Position numbers and translations under genes: made by a program
The notes under the pieces: model-generated
What the model was told of the DNA's origin: nothing
Seen by the model: the letters and a program-made list of their open reading frames with translations, nothing else
Database searches by the model: none
Shown here: positions 9,841 to 20,440 of the stretch, piece by piece
Layout of the letters: each line of letters begins with the position of its first letter
How positions within the stretch are numbered: position 1 is the stretch's first letter
Assembly: GCF_000003605.2 (NCBI RefSeq)
Contig: NW_003133372.1
Location: 14,728-66,094 of the forward strand
DNA length: 51,367 bases
Origin: Saccoglossus kowalevskii
Taxonomy: Eukaryota; Hemichordata; Enteropneusta; Harrimaniidae
Direction: 5' to 3'

Positions 9841-10632
9841 TTGTGTTGACATCAGGAAATTCCAAGAGAACAAAATTACTGATCAACAAGCTATGGCCTT
9901 GATGGCTGATGATACAGAGCCTGAGGTGACTGAAAGTGAAATGATACTGATTGGTGAGAATATAAACAGAGTGGATCAAAAGAAAATCCTGGTAAAACTG
10001 CACCGCCAATTTGGGCATGCCTCGGCAGAACGATTAAGAAAATTATTGGAGAATGCTGGCACAAAAGATAAAAATGTCTTTCAGAATCTGGTGGAAGTGG
10101 TTGACAACTGTGAAGTGTGCTTCAAATGTAAAAAACAATCTCCCAAACCTGCAGTTGGTTTTCCATTACCATCTGATTTTAACGAGACTGTAGCTGTCGA
10201 TTTGCAAGAGTTGGAAAGTAACCTATGGCATTTACACATCATAGATGAGTTTTTTAGATTTAGTGCTGGATCCATAATTACCAGTAAGAAACCGTCTGTT
10301 TTTGTACAGAACTTTATCCAGCATTGAATTAGCATTCATGGGGCACCAAGGAGATTGTTCAGCGACAATGGTGGTGAGTTTAACAATAAGGAGGTAATGG
10401 ACATGTGTGAGAATTTTAACATTGAGTTCAAAACTACTGCAGCTTACAGTCCATGGAGCAATGGGCTTCTGGAGAGACACAACCAATCGTTAACAGAAAT
10501 TCTGAGAAAAGTTAAGTCAGAAAAAAGTTTGGACTGGGAGACGGCGCTTAGCTGGGCTTTGTCAGCAAAGAATAGTTTGTGTAATGTACACGGATATATT
10601 TCATATCAACTTGTTTATGGAAAATACCTCCC
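9841..10632 (+). pseudogene. copia integrase, one stop, truncated C-terminus
   Basis: The zinc-binding HHCC domain is visible as HRQFGH (H-x4-H) and NCEVC (C-x2-C) at about 10003-10120. The catalytic triad is DDE: D in VAVDL (about 10200), D in FSDNGGEF (about 10360), E in GLLERHN (about 10475). A TGA at 10325-10327 separates the first Asp from the second. The C-terminal region stops at QLVYGK and runs straight into RNase H sequence, so the end of integrase is lost. The family inserts the DNA copy into the genome. Confidence 0.88.
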
Positions 10633-11086
10633 AGATGGTGGCAGTCAAGCGGGGTATCTTATTTTCTTACGGGGACAATCAGGAAAGTTCTCACCAATAT
10701 GTTGGAACTCTCGTAAAATCCGCCGGGTTGTCCGAAGCACATTAGCAGGAGAGATGTTGGCAATGGCTGATGCCATTGATGCAGGCGTATTCATTGCCAC
10801 TCTGTATGCTGAACTGACTACAGGAGTACCTGATCCAGAAACTTTATAACTTACCTGCATAACAGATTGCAAATCTCTATATGAGGCAATTAGGTCTACC
10901 AAATTAGTCAGTGAGAAAAGACTAAGAATTGAGATAAGTGGTATAAAAGAATTGGTAGAAAGTAAACAGGTGAAAGAAGTGATCTGGTCAGACACTACTA
11001 AACAGTTGGCAGACTGTTTAACTAAGAAATGAGCATCTCCTCTACAATTGATGAAGACGCTGGAAGAAGGAGTTTTGGACATTTAA
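10633..11086 (+). pseudogene. copia RNase H, N-terminus and reverse transcriptase deleted
   Basis: LPDGGSQAGYLIFLRG, then CWNSRKIRRVVRSTLAGEML, TDCKSLYEAIRSTKL and WSDTTKQLADCLTKK are copia RNase H blocks in order. Everything between the integrase end and this point is absent, including the whole reverse transcriptase and the first catalytic Asp of RNase H. Stops lie at 10847-10849 (TAA) and 11030-11032 (TGA) before the final TAA at 11084-11086. The protein is therefore doubly non-functional, and transposition would need enzymes in trans. Confidence 0.88.
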
Positions 11087-11237
11087 GAAACTATAATTTC
11101 AACTATGTTCCTGTGTTGTGTTGTGTTACTGTTCAAGTTTCGGGTTAACGATTTTCTATTGAACATTTGAAGACTTTGTGTTATTCAATTTATAAACTGT
11201 TACCTCGCTTTATAAAAGAAACAGATAGAGTGGAGTT

Positions 11238-11417
11238 TGATAACTATGGTTTACCTTTTCCCCCTGCGAACTTTATCTATGGGACGTCCCTTATTTCCGG
11301 AGCTTTCCGAAGACGTTCGGGTCGGACTCGAGTCGTTATGTTAGTGTGTGGCGCCATATTTGTTTTTGGTGAGTTGCGTTATATTTCCGTGTTGTTCTCG
11401 GTATTAATGACTTATTA
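11238..11417 (+). repeat. 3' LTR of the copia element
   Basis: 180 bp, TGATAACTATGG to GACTTATTA. It is preceded by a purine-rich stretch (AGATAGAGTGGAG) that can serve as the polypurine tract and followed by the CGAA target duplication. Confidence 0.93.
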
Positions 11418-11421
11418 CGAA

Positions 11422-12182
11422 AACCATTATTTATATGTTAAATGTTGAACCAGAGTTTAAATTCAAGAACTGAAGGCTAGTGCGCAATTAAATTCAAGTT
11501 ACTCCCCGTGAAAGAGGAACGCTTTACTTAAGTTTCTGGTGAAAACTGCTAAAACTGTTACATATATAACATTGAGCAGTAGGTAATCAGCGTCACTGGT
11601 AATTCAAGTTATTCAATATTTTGGTTGGTCAAGTTGCTCACGGTGATCTCACCCATGTTTTATATTAGAATTTCAGTAACATTTTGTAAAATCGACATTC
11701 AGCGCCTATTCAGCAGAAAAATAAAAAAAACACTACTACACAAATACGTTTGTCAAGATTAGTAAGCGCATGGTGGCGCTCTTTGATAAAGAAAATGACA
11801 TGCCAGTATTGACGATTACAGATTTAAGAGATATTCACGATACGCACTAATGTTGTTGTAAACAATATGAGACAACACATTTTAGCAGCTATTGGATATT
11901 CAAAAATAGAAACATCAATTGTATCTAATCGTTTAAGATACAAACAAATATGTGGCTGTTATTGGTAGCTTAAGGCTGCTAAAAAATTGTATATGGGATT
12001 TAATTAGAGGGTGGTTGTCGTCGCACCGAGCATGTGCGATATTTGTGTTGATAAACATTGATTTTCCAACAATCCAGTGCGTTCTTATTAGGAAAATGCG
12101 AATACGAGTTTTGACCTGGGAGCAACTTGCACTAATTACCGCCGTTGAATCCTTCGATACTTTCAATCACCTACAAACATAC
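11422..12182. other. No recognisable gene
   Basis: A+T-rich with only short frames. If the candidate exon at 12183-12247 is real, this stretch would be its first intron on the minus strand. Confidence 0.4.
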
Positions 12183-12247
12183 TTAATTAAAGTTTGATAA
12201 CGTCTCAGTTTGTACTCGCCGGTCTTCGCAACAGTCACAGTCGCCAT
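12183..12247 (-). CDS. Candidate short first exon of an unknown gene
   Basis: On the minus strand AACAAAGATGGCGACTGTG starts the frame MATVTVAKTGEYKLRRYQTL, ending at a donor-like TTAATTAA|GTATGT. The AAAG-ATGGCGAC start is close to the TISU element (SAASATGGCGGC), which in animals marks genes with very short 5' UTRs. An inverted CCAAT (12264-12268) and TATTTAAA (12283-12290) lie just upstream. I do not recognise the product, and no second exon is identified. It could be chance. Confidence 0.28.
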
Positions 12248-12263
12248 CTTTGTTTATATGAGA

Positions 12264-12290
12264 CCAATATCCCGCACCACCCTTTAAATA
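12264..12290 (-). promoter_or_regulatory. Candidate promoter: TATTTAAA and ATTGG upstream of a TISU-like ATG
   Basis: Read on the minus strand: TATTTAAAGG, then ATTGGTCTC, then AAAGATGGCG, within 45 nt. The TATA-like box would place the start site close to the ATG, as expected for a TISU gene. Confidence 0.25.
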
Positions 12291-15113
12291 TCGGGCCTTC
12301 TATTTTTATTATTCTTCATTAGTATTTATTAGGCAGATAAACAGACTAAGTACAAACGTAAGCACCAGACTTCCCGAGGTATTGTGCTGCTTGTTACCGT
12401 AAATTTGGTGTAGTTTTTGGCGTGCGTTGATGACAGGAACAGCGCACCGGTCGACAATTTTACAGCCAGAATGTATTTATCATGACAGTTCATCATGAGC
12501 AGCGTGCAGCATTTTGTTTTTGGTGCTTTTAATAAAGGGTATAGAGCTGTGGTAGTTTTAAACGTTTTTGTAAATATATATTTTAGAAATCAAAATGGAT
12601 GTTAAAATTCAAATTAAGCAATCCGGAAATGGTTTTGAAACATCAGCGTTAATGCTAGTTATTATTAATGAGATACTTCAACATCATGCAATCAGCCAAC
12701 GCCAATTTGCGGGCGGAAGCAGTTGTCATGTCACGTGAAGGCATGTGCGCGCATTGTAGGCGTAGACAATCTTGAGCCAATCTCATTTTTTGTTGGGAAT
12801 TCGTTTGTAAGTAAAGCATTAGCTTAATGGCATTCACTGTACTCATGAACAAATAATTGGGTGACGCGTGTTTATCAACATGCATGAATTATATTTTGGG
12901 TTTTGTGCATTCATTCATAGTTTAAAAGCTTCCCAGTCCAATAAATATGGCTGGAAAATGTTATTAATGAAAATAATTCTTTGTTGTTATGGCTTTCTAA
13001 ATTCAACAAGACAATAATTAACAAAGCACATCACCAAAAATAAATGCACAAATGTTTAGATAAATACAAACTGTGTCACTATCCAATTGTCGAACTACGC
13101 TGATTTGCACTGTACGATCCCCTCGACAGGATGTCCAATTTCTCCACCCTTAATGCTTAGTGGGCAGTACTGTTTTAACTGCCGAATGAACAGCTAACCA
13201 CATGTGTAAAATCAGTATTTCTCTTGATGCTTAACTGTCACTCTAACCATTAAAAACTGATGTGTTTATATTTACATTTCTAAACAATCATGAATTCTAA
13301 AATATATAAATTATATATAATTATATAACACATAACTGATACACGGTAGTGTTAGATAATGAAAACGATTACAATATGAAGACATTTATTTCCCTTTATT
13401 AGTCGGAAATATACAAAAAATAGCATATCCATTATATTAAGTTGTACCTAAATGGTTTCAAAACCATTTACTTCGACTAATCAATGTAAGAGAAACAAAT
13501 CAAATACAATGTACTGTCTATAGTTGTCACATTCAGATCCAACCTGTGCGTCTGGCACACTAATATTTTGTTTACATAACTTAACTTGACGAAATTTAGA
13601 ACTTTCGAGAATATCATTTTTACATGAAAAAACTGTATACCCCATTGTAATTGTTGGCACAAGCGTGGCCATACAGCCTTGCACTAAACAGCAGAACATT
13701 CAGCCTGAAAAAATATCTGAATTCATTAGTAAGTTCTAGACATGGCGTAAAAGCCGATGAACGCCGTGACGCACATGCGCGTGATATTATTTTACATATT
13801 CATAAAAATATCGACTTTGATTATGGGTAAATCAACGCGTACACAAATGAGTTTCTACCAAAGCATCAGGTGATGAGGTGTCAAAATCGGTAATTGGTTT
13901 GGATGCTTAAAACGCACCGAATGAATCTAAAGAAGTAAAAGTTGATATTCAGTGAACATTGCGGCCAGATCAAAACAACTCGCTTTCATGATTGTCACTG
14001 GGAGAGAGCTGGATCACGGACAAGTAGCTGTTTATCAAGAAAATTCTTGCACACTGTGGCACGACAAGCACCACCTTCTAATCTTGTTGCAAGGAGACAG
14101 CGTCCACTAACGCTGGAATCAATGTATTCGACAAGGACATCCTACAACCACCATTATGAATTTAAGATAATCAATAGGCTGTCGTCTCTGGCTTTTGTTC
14201 GTTTTTTAATTGCTAAATTTCATGAAACTTTCGTCAAATCAATCTCTGCCCTCCAAAATCTAGTTGAAAAAACCCTAAGATGATTCCAGCAGTTATTCAC
14301 AATTCGCTAACCTACCAATCCAACTCAACAGTACAATACAAATTACTAGAAACTCCAGATATCCCAAATGTCGCATTTCTTTTAAGTGTTGATGTCACAA
14401 CACAAAACAAAAGAACACCTTTTTGACTACATATACACGGCTATAACACTATTTAACTAATATAACTATAGGTTCAATACATTTTGCGTTTGTTTGTTTC
14501 CAACCGTGACATCAAAGAGCGATAGTCAAGATCAACTATCGCTTACGCACCCATTGTAACGTTAACGATTATAATTAGGTAACTTTTATCACTTATACAT
14601 ATAGATATATTGTCCACAAAACAGTCACTACACCAACTTGGTCCATTACAATAACTCGATTTTGAAGATTGTAATTTTATAACAACAATAACTGTTTTAC
14701 AGAAACGGTTCACAATAATCAAATCACTGCATTGTACTAATCTACTACAGAACACCTGGCAACGAGATCCACACACAGTGCCACAGTATTCTACTGCTAT
14801 ATATTTAATTATTTCTTGTTTTGCCTAGCTTATAATTACTAAATATGCTGGCAGTTATTGTTAACATCAGTATTTATTACACAATTTTAATCTATTAGTT
14901 CATGTTTAAAACGCCAGAATGATTTTCAAAATATATACAGTAATAATATATTGAAATGACTATGCTATATTAAGTCAATAGGAACTGTATGTTGAATTTG
15001 TTAACAGAAGAGTCTGAAGCATTTTGAAGCGACATATAAGCCCATAACCAGCATAAAATATTGCCGACAAAGAATATTTTAACTTTAGAGAACGAATTGA
15101 AAAAATAACACAA
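12291..15113. other. No recognisable gene; 3' flank of the receptor gene
   Basis: A+T-rich on both strands. A 113-codon frame at 13942-14283 has a mixed composition but no domain I recognise and no splice context. The right end (about 14870-15113) is probably the 3' UTR of the receptor gene on the minus strand. Confidence 0.45.
14873..14878 (-). promoter_or_regulatory. Possible polyadenylation signal of the receptor gene
   Basis: AATAAA on the minus strand, about 236 nt after the receptor stop codon. Confidence 0.4.
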
Positions 15114-15802
15114 TTAAGATTCTGACTGAGTTCTCTGATGACGCCGAGGAGTAAGCTGACCTTCACAGGTATCCATTGAGCTGAGTTCAAAAGTGTTTGC
15201 CAAGTCCGGCCTACGCAGGTTTGATGGGGAATACAAGTGTCCATTAGAGTTATACAGATATTCTTGAAAAGTAGGTGTTCTCTTTCGCCGTAGTATAGCG
15301 TATAATCGCGTACGATAATTTCTCCCTGCAAAGGCATACACAAAGGGATTGAAGCAGGAGTTAGCATAGGCAAGACACAGACAAAATGTACGGATATAAA
15401 CCGTAACTTTGGTTGTATCGTCGGAACGTATTCCTACCCATAGGTTCATAGCGTGTAAGGGTGCCCAGCAAATGGCAAACAGACTGACCATAATCAATAC
15501 CATTCGTATCAGTTTCCTTCGCTGTTGACGCTTCCGTTTAGCTTTAAAATCCTGGGCCTGCGTGGCGCACTGAGGCTCGTTGCTTGTATTGTTCCACATT
15601 TTATGTAGTATCCGGCAGTAGCAGGTACTGATGATGGCCAGTGGTATTACGTAAGTTACGATGACAACGTACATGTAATTGAAGACGTAAGCTGTCTTTG
15701 TCGGTGAATCGAAGGCACAATACTTTCCAGGTAACTTGAAAAAGGTTTTACCGTCGACTACTCTGTAGTATATTATAGCCGGTATATGGAGCAATAGAGA
15801 CA
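15114..15802 (-). CDS. Kisspeptin-receptor-like GPCR, exon 3 (TM4 end to C-terminus)
   Basis: Acceptor TTTATCCCACAG ends at 15803; the exon's first two bases complete a Val codon begun by the last base of exon 2. It encodes residues 170-398. Visible are the extracellular-loop Cys198 (partner of Cys116), TM5 with Pro223, a basic third loop (KAKRKRQQRRK), TM6 with CWAP (281-284), TM7 with NPFVY (321-325), helix 8 (GRNYRTRLYAIL) and a Ser/Thr-containing tail ending TQSES, stop TAA at 15114-15116. All class A landmarks except DRY are intact. The exon is uninterrupted by stops. Confidence 0.9.
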
Positions 15803-18063
15803 CTGTGGGATAAACAAAAGTAAAACGTACAAAAATTACCACCTGTTAGACCAACAAGACAAAAAAAAATATGTTCTGGTCCAAAGTATGCAGGATTGTT
15901 TCTCTTATATAAAAAAGTAAATAAAATCACTCTGCGCATGCGTGAACAATATCTACAACACAACTACTGTTGCGACATATCAACTAATTTGGCCAATCTA
16001 AACTACTGTTGTGACATATCAACTAACATTGCCAATTTAAACTACTGTTGTGACATGTCAACTAACATTGTCAATCTAAACTACTGCTGTGACATGTCAA
16101 CTAACATTGCCAATCTAAACTACTATTGTGACATGTCAACTAACATTGTCAATCTAAACTCTTGTTGCGACATATCAACTAATTTGGCCAATCTAAACTA
16201 CTATTGTGACATATCAACTAACAATGCCAATCTAAACTAATGTTGTGACATATCAACTAACATTGCCAATCTAAACTACTGTTGTGACATGTCAACTAAC
16301 ATTGTCAATCTAAACTACTGCTGTGACATGTCAACTAACATTGCCAATCTAAACTACTGTTGTGACATGTCAACTAACATTGTCAATCTAAACTATTGTT
16401 GCGACATATCAACTAATTTGGCCAATCTAAACTACTATTGTGACATATCAACTAACATTGCCAATCTAAACTAATGTTGTGACATATCAACTAACATTGC
16501 CAGTATAAACTACTGTTGTGACATATCAACTAATTTGGCCAATCTAAACTACTGTTGTGACATATCAACTAATTTGGCCAATCTAAATTACTGCTGTGAC
16601 ATATCAACTAACATTGTTAATCTAAACTACTGTTGTGACATGTCAACTAACATTGCCAATCCAAACTACCGTAGTGACATGTCAACTAACACTGCCAATC
16701 TAAACCACTGTTGTGGCATGTCATCTAACATTGCTAATCTAAACTACTGTTGTGACATTGCAAATAACATTGCCAATTTAAACTATCGTAGTGACATATT
16801 AACTAACATTGTCAATCTAAACTACCTTAGTGACATATCAACTAACATTGCCAATCTAAACAACTGTTGTGACATGTCAACTAACATTGCCATTCTAAAC
16901 TACTGTTGTGAAATATCAACTAATTTGGCCAATCTAAACTACTGCTGTGAAATGTCAACTAACATTGCCAATCTAAACTACTGTTGTGATATGTCAACTA
17001 ACATTGTCAATCTAAACTACTGTTGTGACATATCAACTAATTTGGCCAATCTAAACTACTATTGTGACATATCAACTAACAATGCCAATCTAAACTACTA
17101 ATGTGACATATCAACTGACATTGCCAATCTAAACTACTGTTGTGACATATCAACTAATTTGGACAATCTGAACTACTGTTGTGACATGTCAACTAATTTG
17201 GTCAATCTAAACTACTGTTGTGACATATCGACTAATTTTGCCAATCTAAACTACTGTCGTTACATGTCAACTACGTTGCCAATCTAAACAACTGTTGTGA
17301 CATATCAACTAACATTGTCAATCTCAACTACTGTTGTGACATATCAACTAATTTGGTCAATCTAAACTACTGCTGTGAAATGTCAACTAACATTGCCAAT
17401 CTAAACTACTGTTGTGACATGTCAACTAACATTGTCAATCTAAACTACTGTTGTGACATATCAACTAATTTGGCCAATCAAAACTACTATTGTGACATAT
17501 CAACTGACATTGCCAATCTAAACAACTGTTGTGACATATCAACTAATTTGGACAATCTAAACTACTGTTGTGACATATCAACTAACATTGCAAATCTGAA
17601 CTACTGTTGTGACATGTCAACTAATTTGGCCAATCTAAACTATTGTTGTTACATATCAACTAATTTGGCCAATCTAAACAACTGTTGTGACATGTCAACT
17701 AACATTGCCATTCTAAACAACTGTTGTGACATATCAACTAATTTGGACAATCTGAACTACTGTTGTGACATATCAACTAATTTGGACAATCTAAACTACT
17801 GTTGTGACATATCAACTAACATTGCAAATCTGAACTACTGTTGTGACATGTAAACTAATTTGGCCAATCTAAACTATTGTTGTTACATATCAACTAATTT
17901 GGCCAATCTAAACAACTGTTGTGACATGTCAACTAACATTGCCATTCTAAACAACTGTTGTGACATATCAACTAATGCAACCCAATATCCCATAACGAAT
18001 ATTGCATTACAAAGTGACATGAAATTGAAGACGATAATGGGAATATGTGGTGAACTGACATAC
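15803..18063 (-). other. Receptor intron 2 (2,261 bp)
   Basis: Bounded by donor GTATGT (18058-18063) and acceptor CCCACAG (ending 15803), phase 1. About 90% is the 39-bp satellite, leaving about 85 bp at the donor end and 155 bp at the acceptor end unique. Confidence 0.88.
15960..17976. repeat. 39-bp satellite array (about 52 copies)
   Basis: The unit contains ACTGTTGTGACATATCAACT followed by AATTTGGCCAATCTAA or AACATTGCCAATCTAA. Variants carry TGACATGTCA, a perfect 10-bp palindrome, and TTGGCCAA, an 8-bp palindrome overlapping a CCAAT box. A 234-bp block (6 units) repeats between about 16081 and 16480. As 39 is 13 codons, one + frame reads a Cys-Asn-rich 13-residue repeat (NYCCDISTNLANL) for long stretches. 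The array is in the receptor intron on the opposite strand, so this is not taken as coding. Confidence 0.97.
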
Positions 18064-18199
18064 CTAACCATATACTGCAATTGACAATAACAACTCTCCA
18101 TTTTGTCCTGGATACAATTGAGCGTATGGGATTCATCAACACATAGCACCTGTCCACTGTTAACGCTGTTAATGTACCACTTGTCGCTTGCATAGAAAC
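18064..18199 (-). CDS. Kisspeptin-receptor-like GPCR, exon 2 (TM3 to TM4)
   Basis: Acceptor TTTCTATCAG ends at 18200 and donor G|GTATGT follows 18064; 136 nt, entering in phase 0 and leaving in phase 1. It encodes residues 125-169: VSMQATSGTLTALTVDRCYV, then a basic second loop and NCSIWL. The VS-x-QAT-x-x-TLTA-x-x-VDR-x-YV string is the TM3 signature of kisspeptin receptors. The DRY motif reads DRC (140-142; the Cys codon is 18146-18148). Upstream frame extension past 18199 is intron. Confidence 0.9.
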
Positions 18200-19842
18200 C
18201 TGATAGAAACATAAAGAGCAAACATTAGAAATGTCGGATTTGTTTTTAATTACGTTATACGTTGCCTTGAGTCTAGGCTCTGAATTGGTCTATCGTGGAT
18301 AGCAATCGTCATGGGAACGGCCAATCACGCATTTGTTATTGACTGGCTCTGTTTAAGGATATGCTATTGGGTTACGTGAATGTAATAAAGCTACATAGTA
18401 CGACAAGCAGCATTATTAAGTTTCAATCTTTGCCTTTAGCTTTTATAGTGCTTGTAGTTTGTACTTATAATATTCCCTCAGTTCATAGAAATTAAAGTTC
18501 TGGTTATTGAAGACTGAGACTATCGACTTGATTTGATTTCCATATTTAACACGTGCATCCTGTCATATTTTCTTCATTATTTCTCAATTATATTATATTA
18601 TTTAGATGAATTGAGAATGTCTGATAAATGAGCGAATCCCCACTGCAACAGATTGATAACAATCCGTGTTGTTGTCATAGTAACCATTTTCAAATGTACG
18701 ATCTCGCCATCACTATTATCACTGCATTGAAAGTGGTTCTTCTGATGTATTTTCAATATAACAGAATAATGTAACAATCTTTTCATTCTCCTTCAATTTA
18801 CTGACTTATATTACTTTTAGGTCTTTACATGGGGCGCGTCGCTATAGGATACTGCAACATTATAACACCAGTGACCGTGTTGTCGTGTTCTTATTAAAAT
18901 CCATCTGTATCGAAAACTGCTTTAGGACAAATGTCTATAAAACAGTTAGTTTTGAAGATGTTCTTGGAATAATGTAAGGGAAATCATGCTCTATATAACT
19001 CATAAAGAATATATTATACAAGTTCATTTTTACTTTAATTTTAACCATCTGAACACAACGGATTATTATTTACTTGGCGTCATGCCCCTGTTACCAGTGT
19101 TAAGTAGCATTAATGTTAGAATTGCACGTAACAAAACAATGTATTTCACACGCGTTGTATACGTCGCCATGAGTCCCATGTCGAACAGGACGCAATGCGA
19201 CGACCATTGCGCTTTAGAAATATAACATGCTATTATACACTCAAATCAAAACAACTGTTTTCGCTCATTCAAATTCAAACGAGGCAACGTACGCAGATGT
19301 ATGATTGGTCGACACTTTCCCACATTCTACAGTACTAATCTACCGACAAATTTGTGACGTCACTGCAGGAGCTCATATAACTTTTATAGTCAGTTTGAGT
19401 TCACAAATCTGCATGTTTCTAAATAATACCGTACATGGCTTTGATGGCCACCTGTTTCCATTCTCATTAATATATATTCACGTACATTGTATTAGAGGTC
19501 AAACAGTCACAGTTATCAATGACATGAAATCGGTAAACACATTGTTTAACTGACTCTGACTTATTCTGTCGATTCATTATTGCTTCATTCTCCCGTAATT
19601 CTGACAGCTGCATGTAAATCACATGTGACACGTAAAATTGAATGATATTAATCCAAATTAGATACACTACATAACCTGGTATAGTTTACATTGACCACAT
19701 AACATGATTCGACGGATGAGATGGGGTTGCAGCTACCACGGAATTCTACGCGTTAAGAACAAATGCGACAGATTTTGAAACACAAATCTGCGTGTAATAA
19801 TATTACTGAGTCCTTTGATCGACCGTAGCGATATATATATAT
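18200..19842. other. Intronic, no recognisable feature
   Basis: A+T-rich intron sequence with no gene, RNA or mobile-element signature that I can identify on either strand. Confidence 0.5.
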
Positions 19843-20440
19843 TGCCGATTCCCGTAACCAATGCACTGCCGATTCCGTAACCGACGCACTGCCGCTTCCG
19901 TAACCAATACACTGCCGATTCCGTAACCGACGCACTGCCGCTTCCGTAACCAATGCACTGCCGATTCCCGTAACCGATGCACTGCCGCTTCCCGTAACCA
20001 ATGCACTGCCGATTCCGTAACCGATGCACTGCCTCTTCCGTAACCAATGCACTGCCGATTCCCGGAACCAAATGCACTGCCAATTCCGTAACCGACGCAC
20101 TGCCGCTTCCGTAACAATACACTGCCGATTCCGTAACCGATGCACTGCCGCTTCCGTAACCAATACACTGCCGATTCCGTAACCGATGCACTGCCGCTTC
20201 CCGTAACCATTGCACTGCCGATTCCCGTAACAATGCACTGCCGATTCCGTAACCGACGCACTGCCGCTTCCGTAACCAATACACTGCCGATTCCGTAACC
20301 GATGCACTGCCGCTTCCGTAACCACTACACTGCCGATTCCGTAACCGATGCACTGCCGCTTCCCGTAACCAATACACTGCCGATTCCGTAACCGATGCAC
20401 TGCCGCTTCTCGTAACCAATGCACTGCCGATTCCCGTAAT
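19843..20440. repeat. 23-bp satellite array (about 26 copies, 46-bp dimers)
   Basis: The unit reads CCGTAACCGATGCACTGCCG plus ATT or CTT. Units alternate (GATT / GCTT endings, CGACGCAC / CAATGCAC), giving a 46-bp dimer. It is much richer in G+C than its surroundings. The minus strand is open in all three frames for 150-240 codons because 23 is not a multiple of 3 and the unit has no stop in any frame. This is a repeat artefact, not a gene, unless shown otherwise. Confidence 0.97.

Larger units (their letters stand above)
7863..11417 (+). mobile_element. Ty1/copia LTR retrotransposon, defective
   Basis: Direct LTRs (7863-8039 and 11238-11417) are flanked by the 4-bp duplication CGAA (7859-7862 and 11418-11421). 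A primer site matching initiator Met-tRNA follows the 5' LTR. The internal order is gag, protease, integrase, RNase H, all in one frame (8060-11086): integrase before RNase H is the copia order. The reverse transcriptase is missing, five stops interrupt the frame outside the nested insert, and a 516-bp MITE sits in gag. The element is 3,555 bp; copia elements are usually about 5 kb. The LTRs differ by one substitution and one 3-bp indel, so the insertion looks recent. Confidence 0.93.

Noticed and set aside
10000-10860. Functional retroelement polyprotein
   Set aside because: Stops at 10325 and 10847 and the missing reverse transcriptase rule out a working product.
13942-14283. 113-codon open frame
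   Set aside because: No domain recognised, no splice context, and length is within chance for this composition.
15896-17853. Long + strand frames of Cys/Asn-rich 13-residue repeats
   Set aside because: They follow from a 39-bp satellite whose unit is 13 codons, lie antisense in a receptor intron, are cut by stops where units vary, and have no conserved start.
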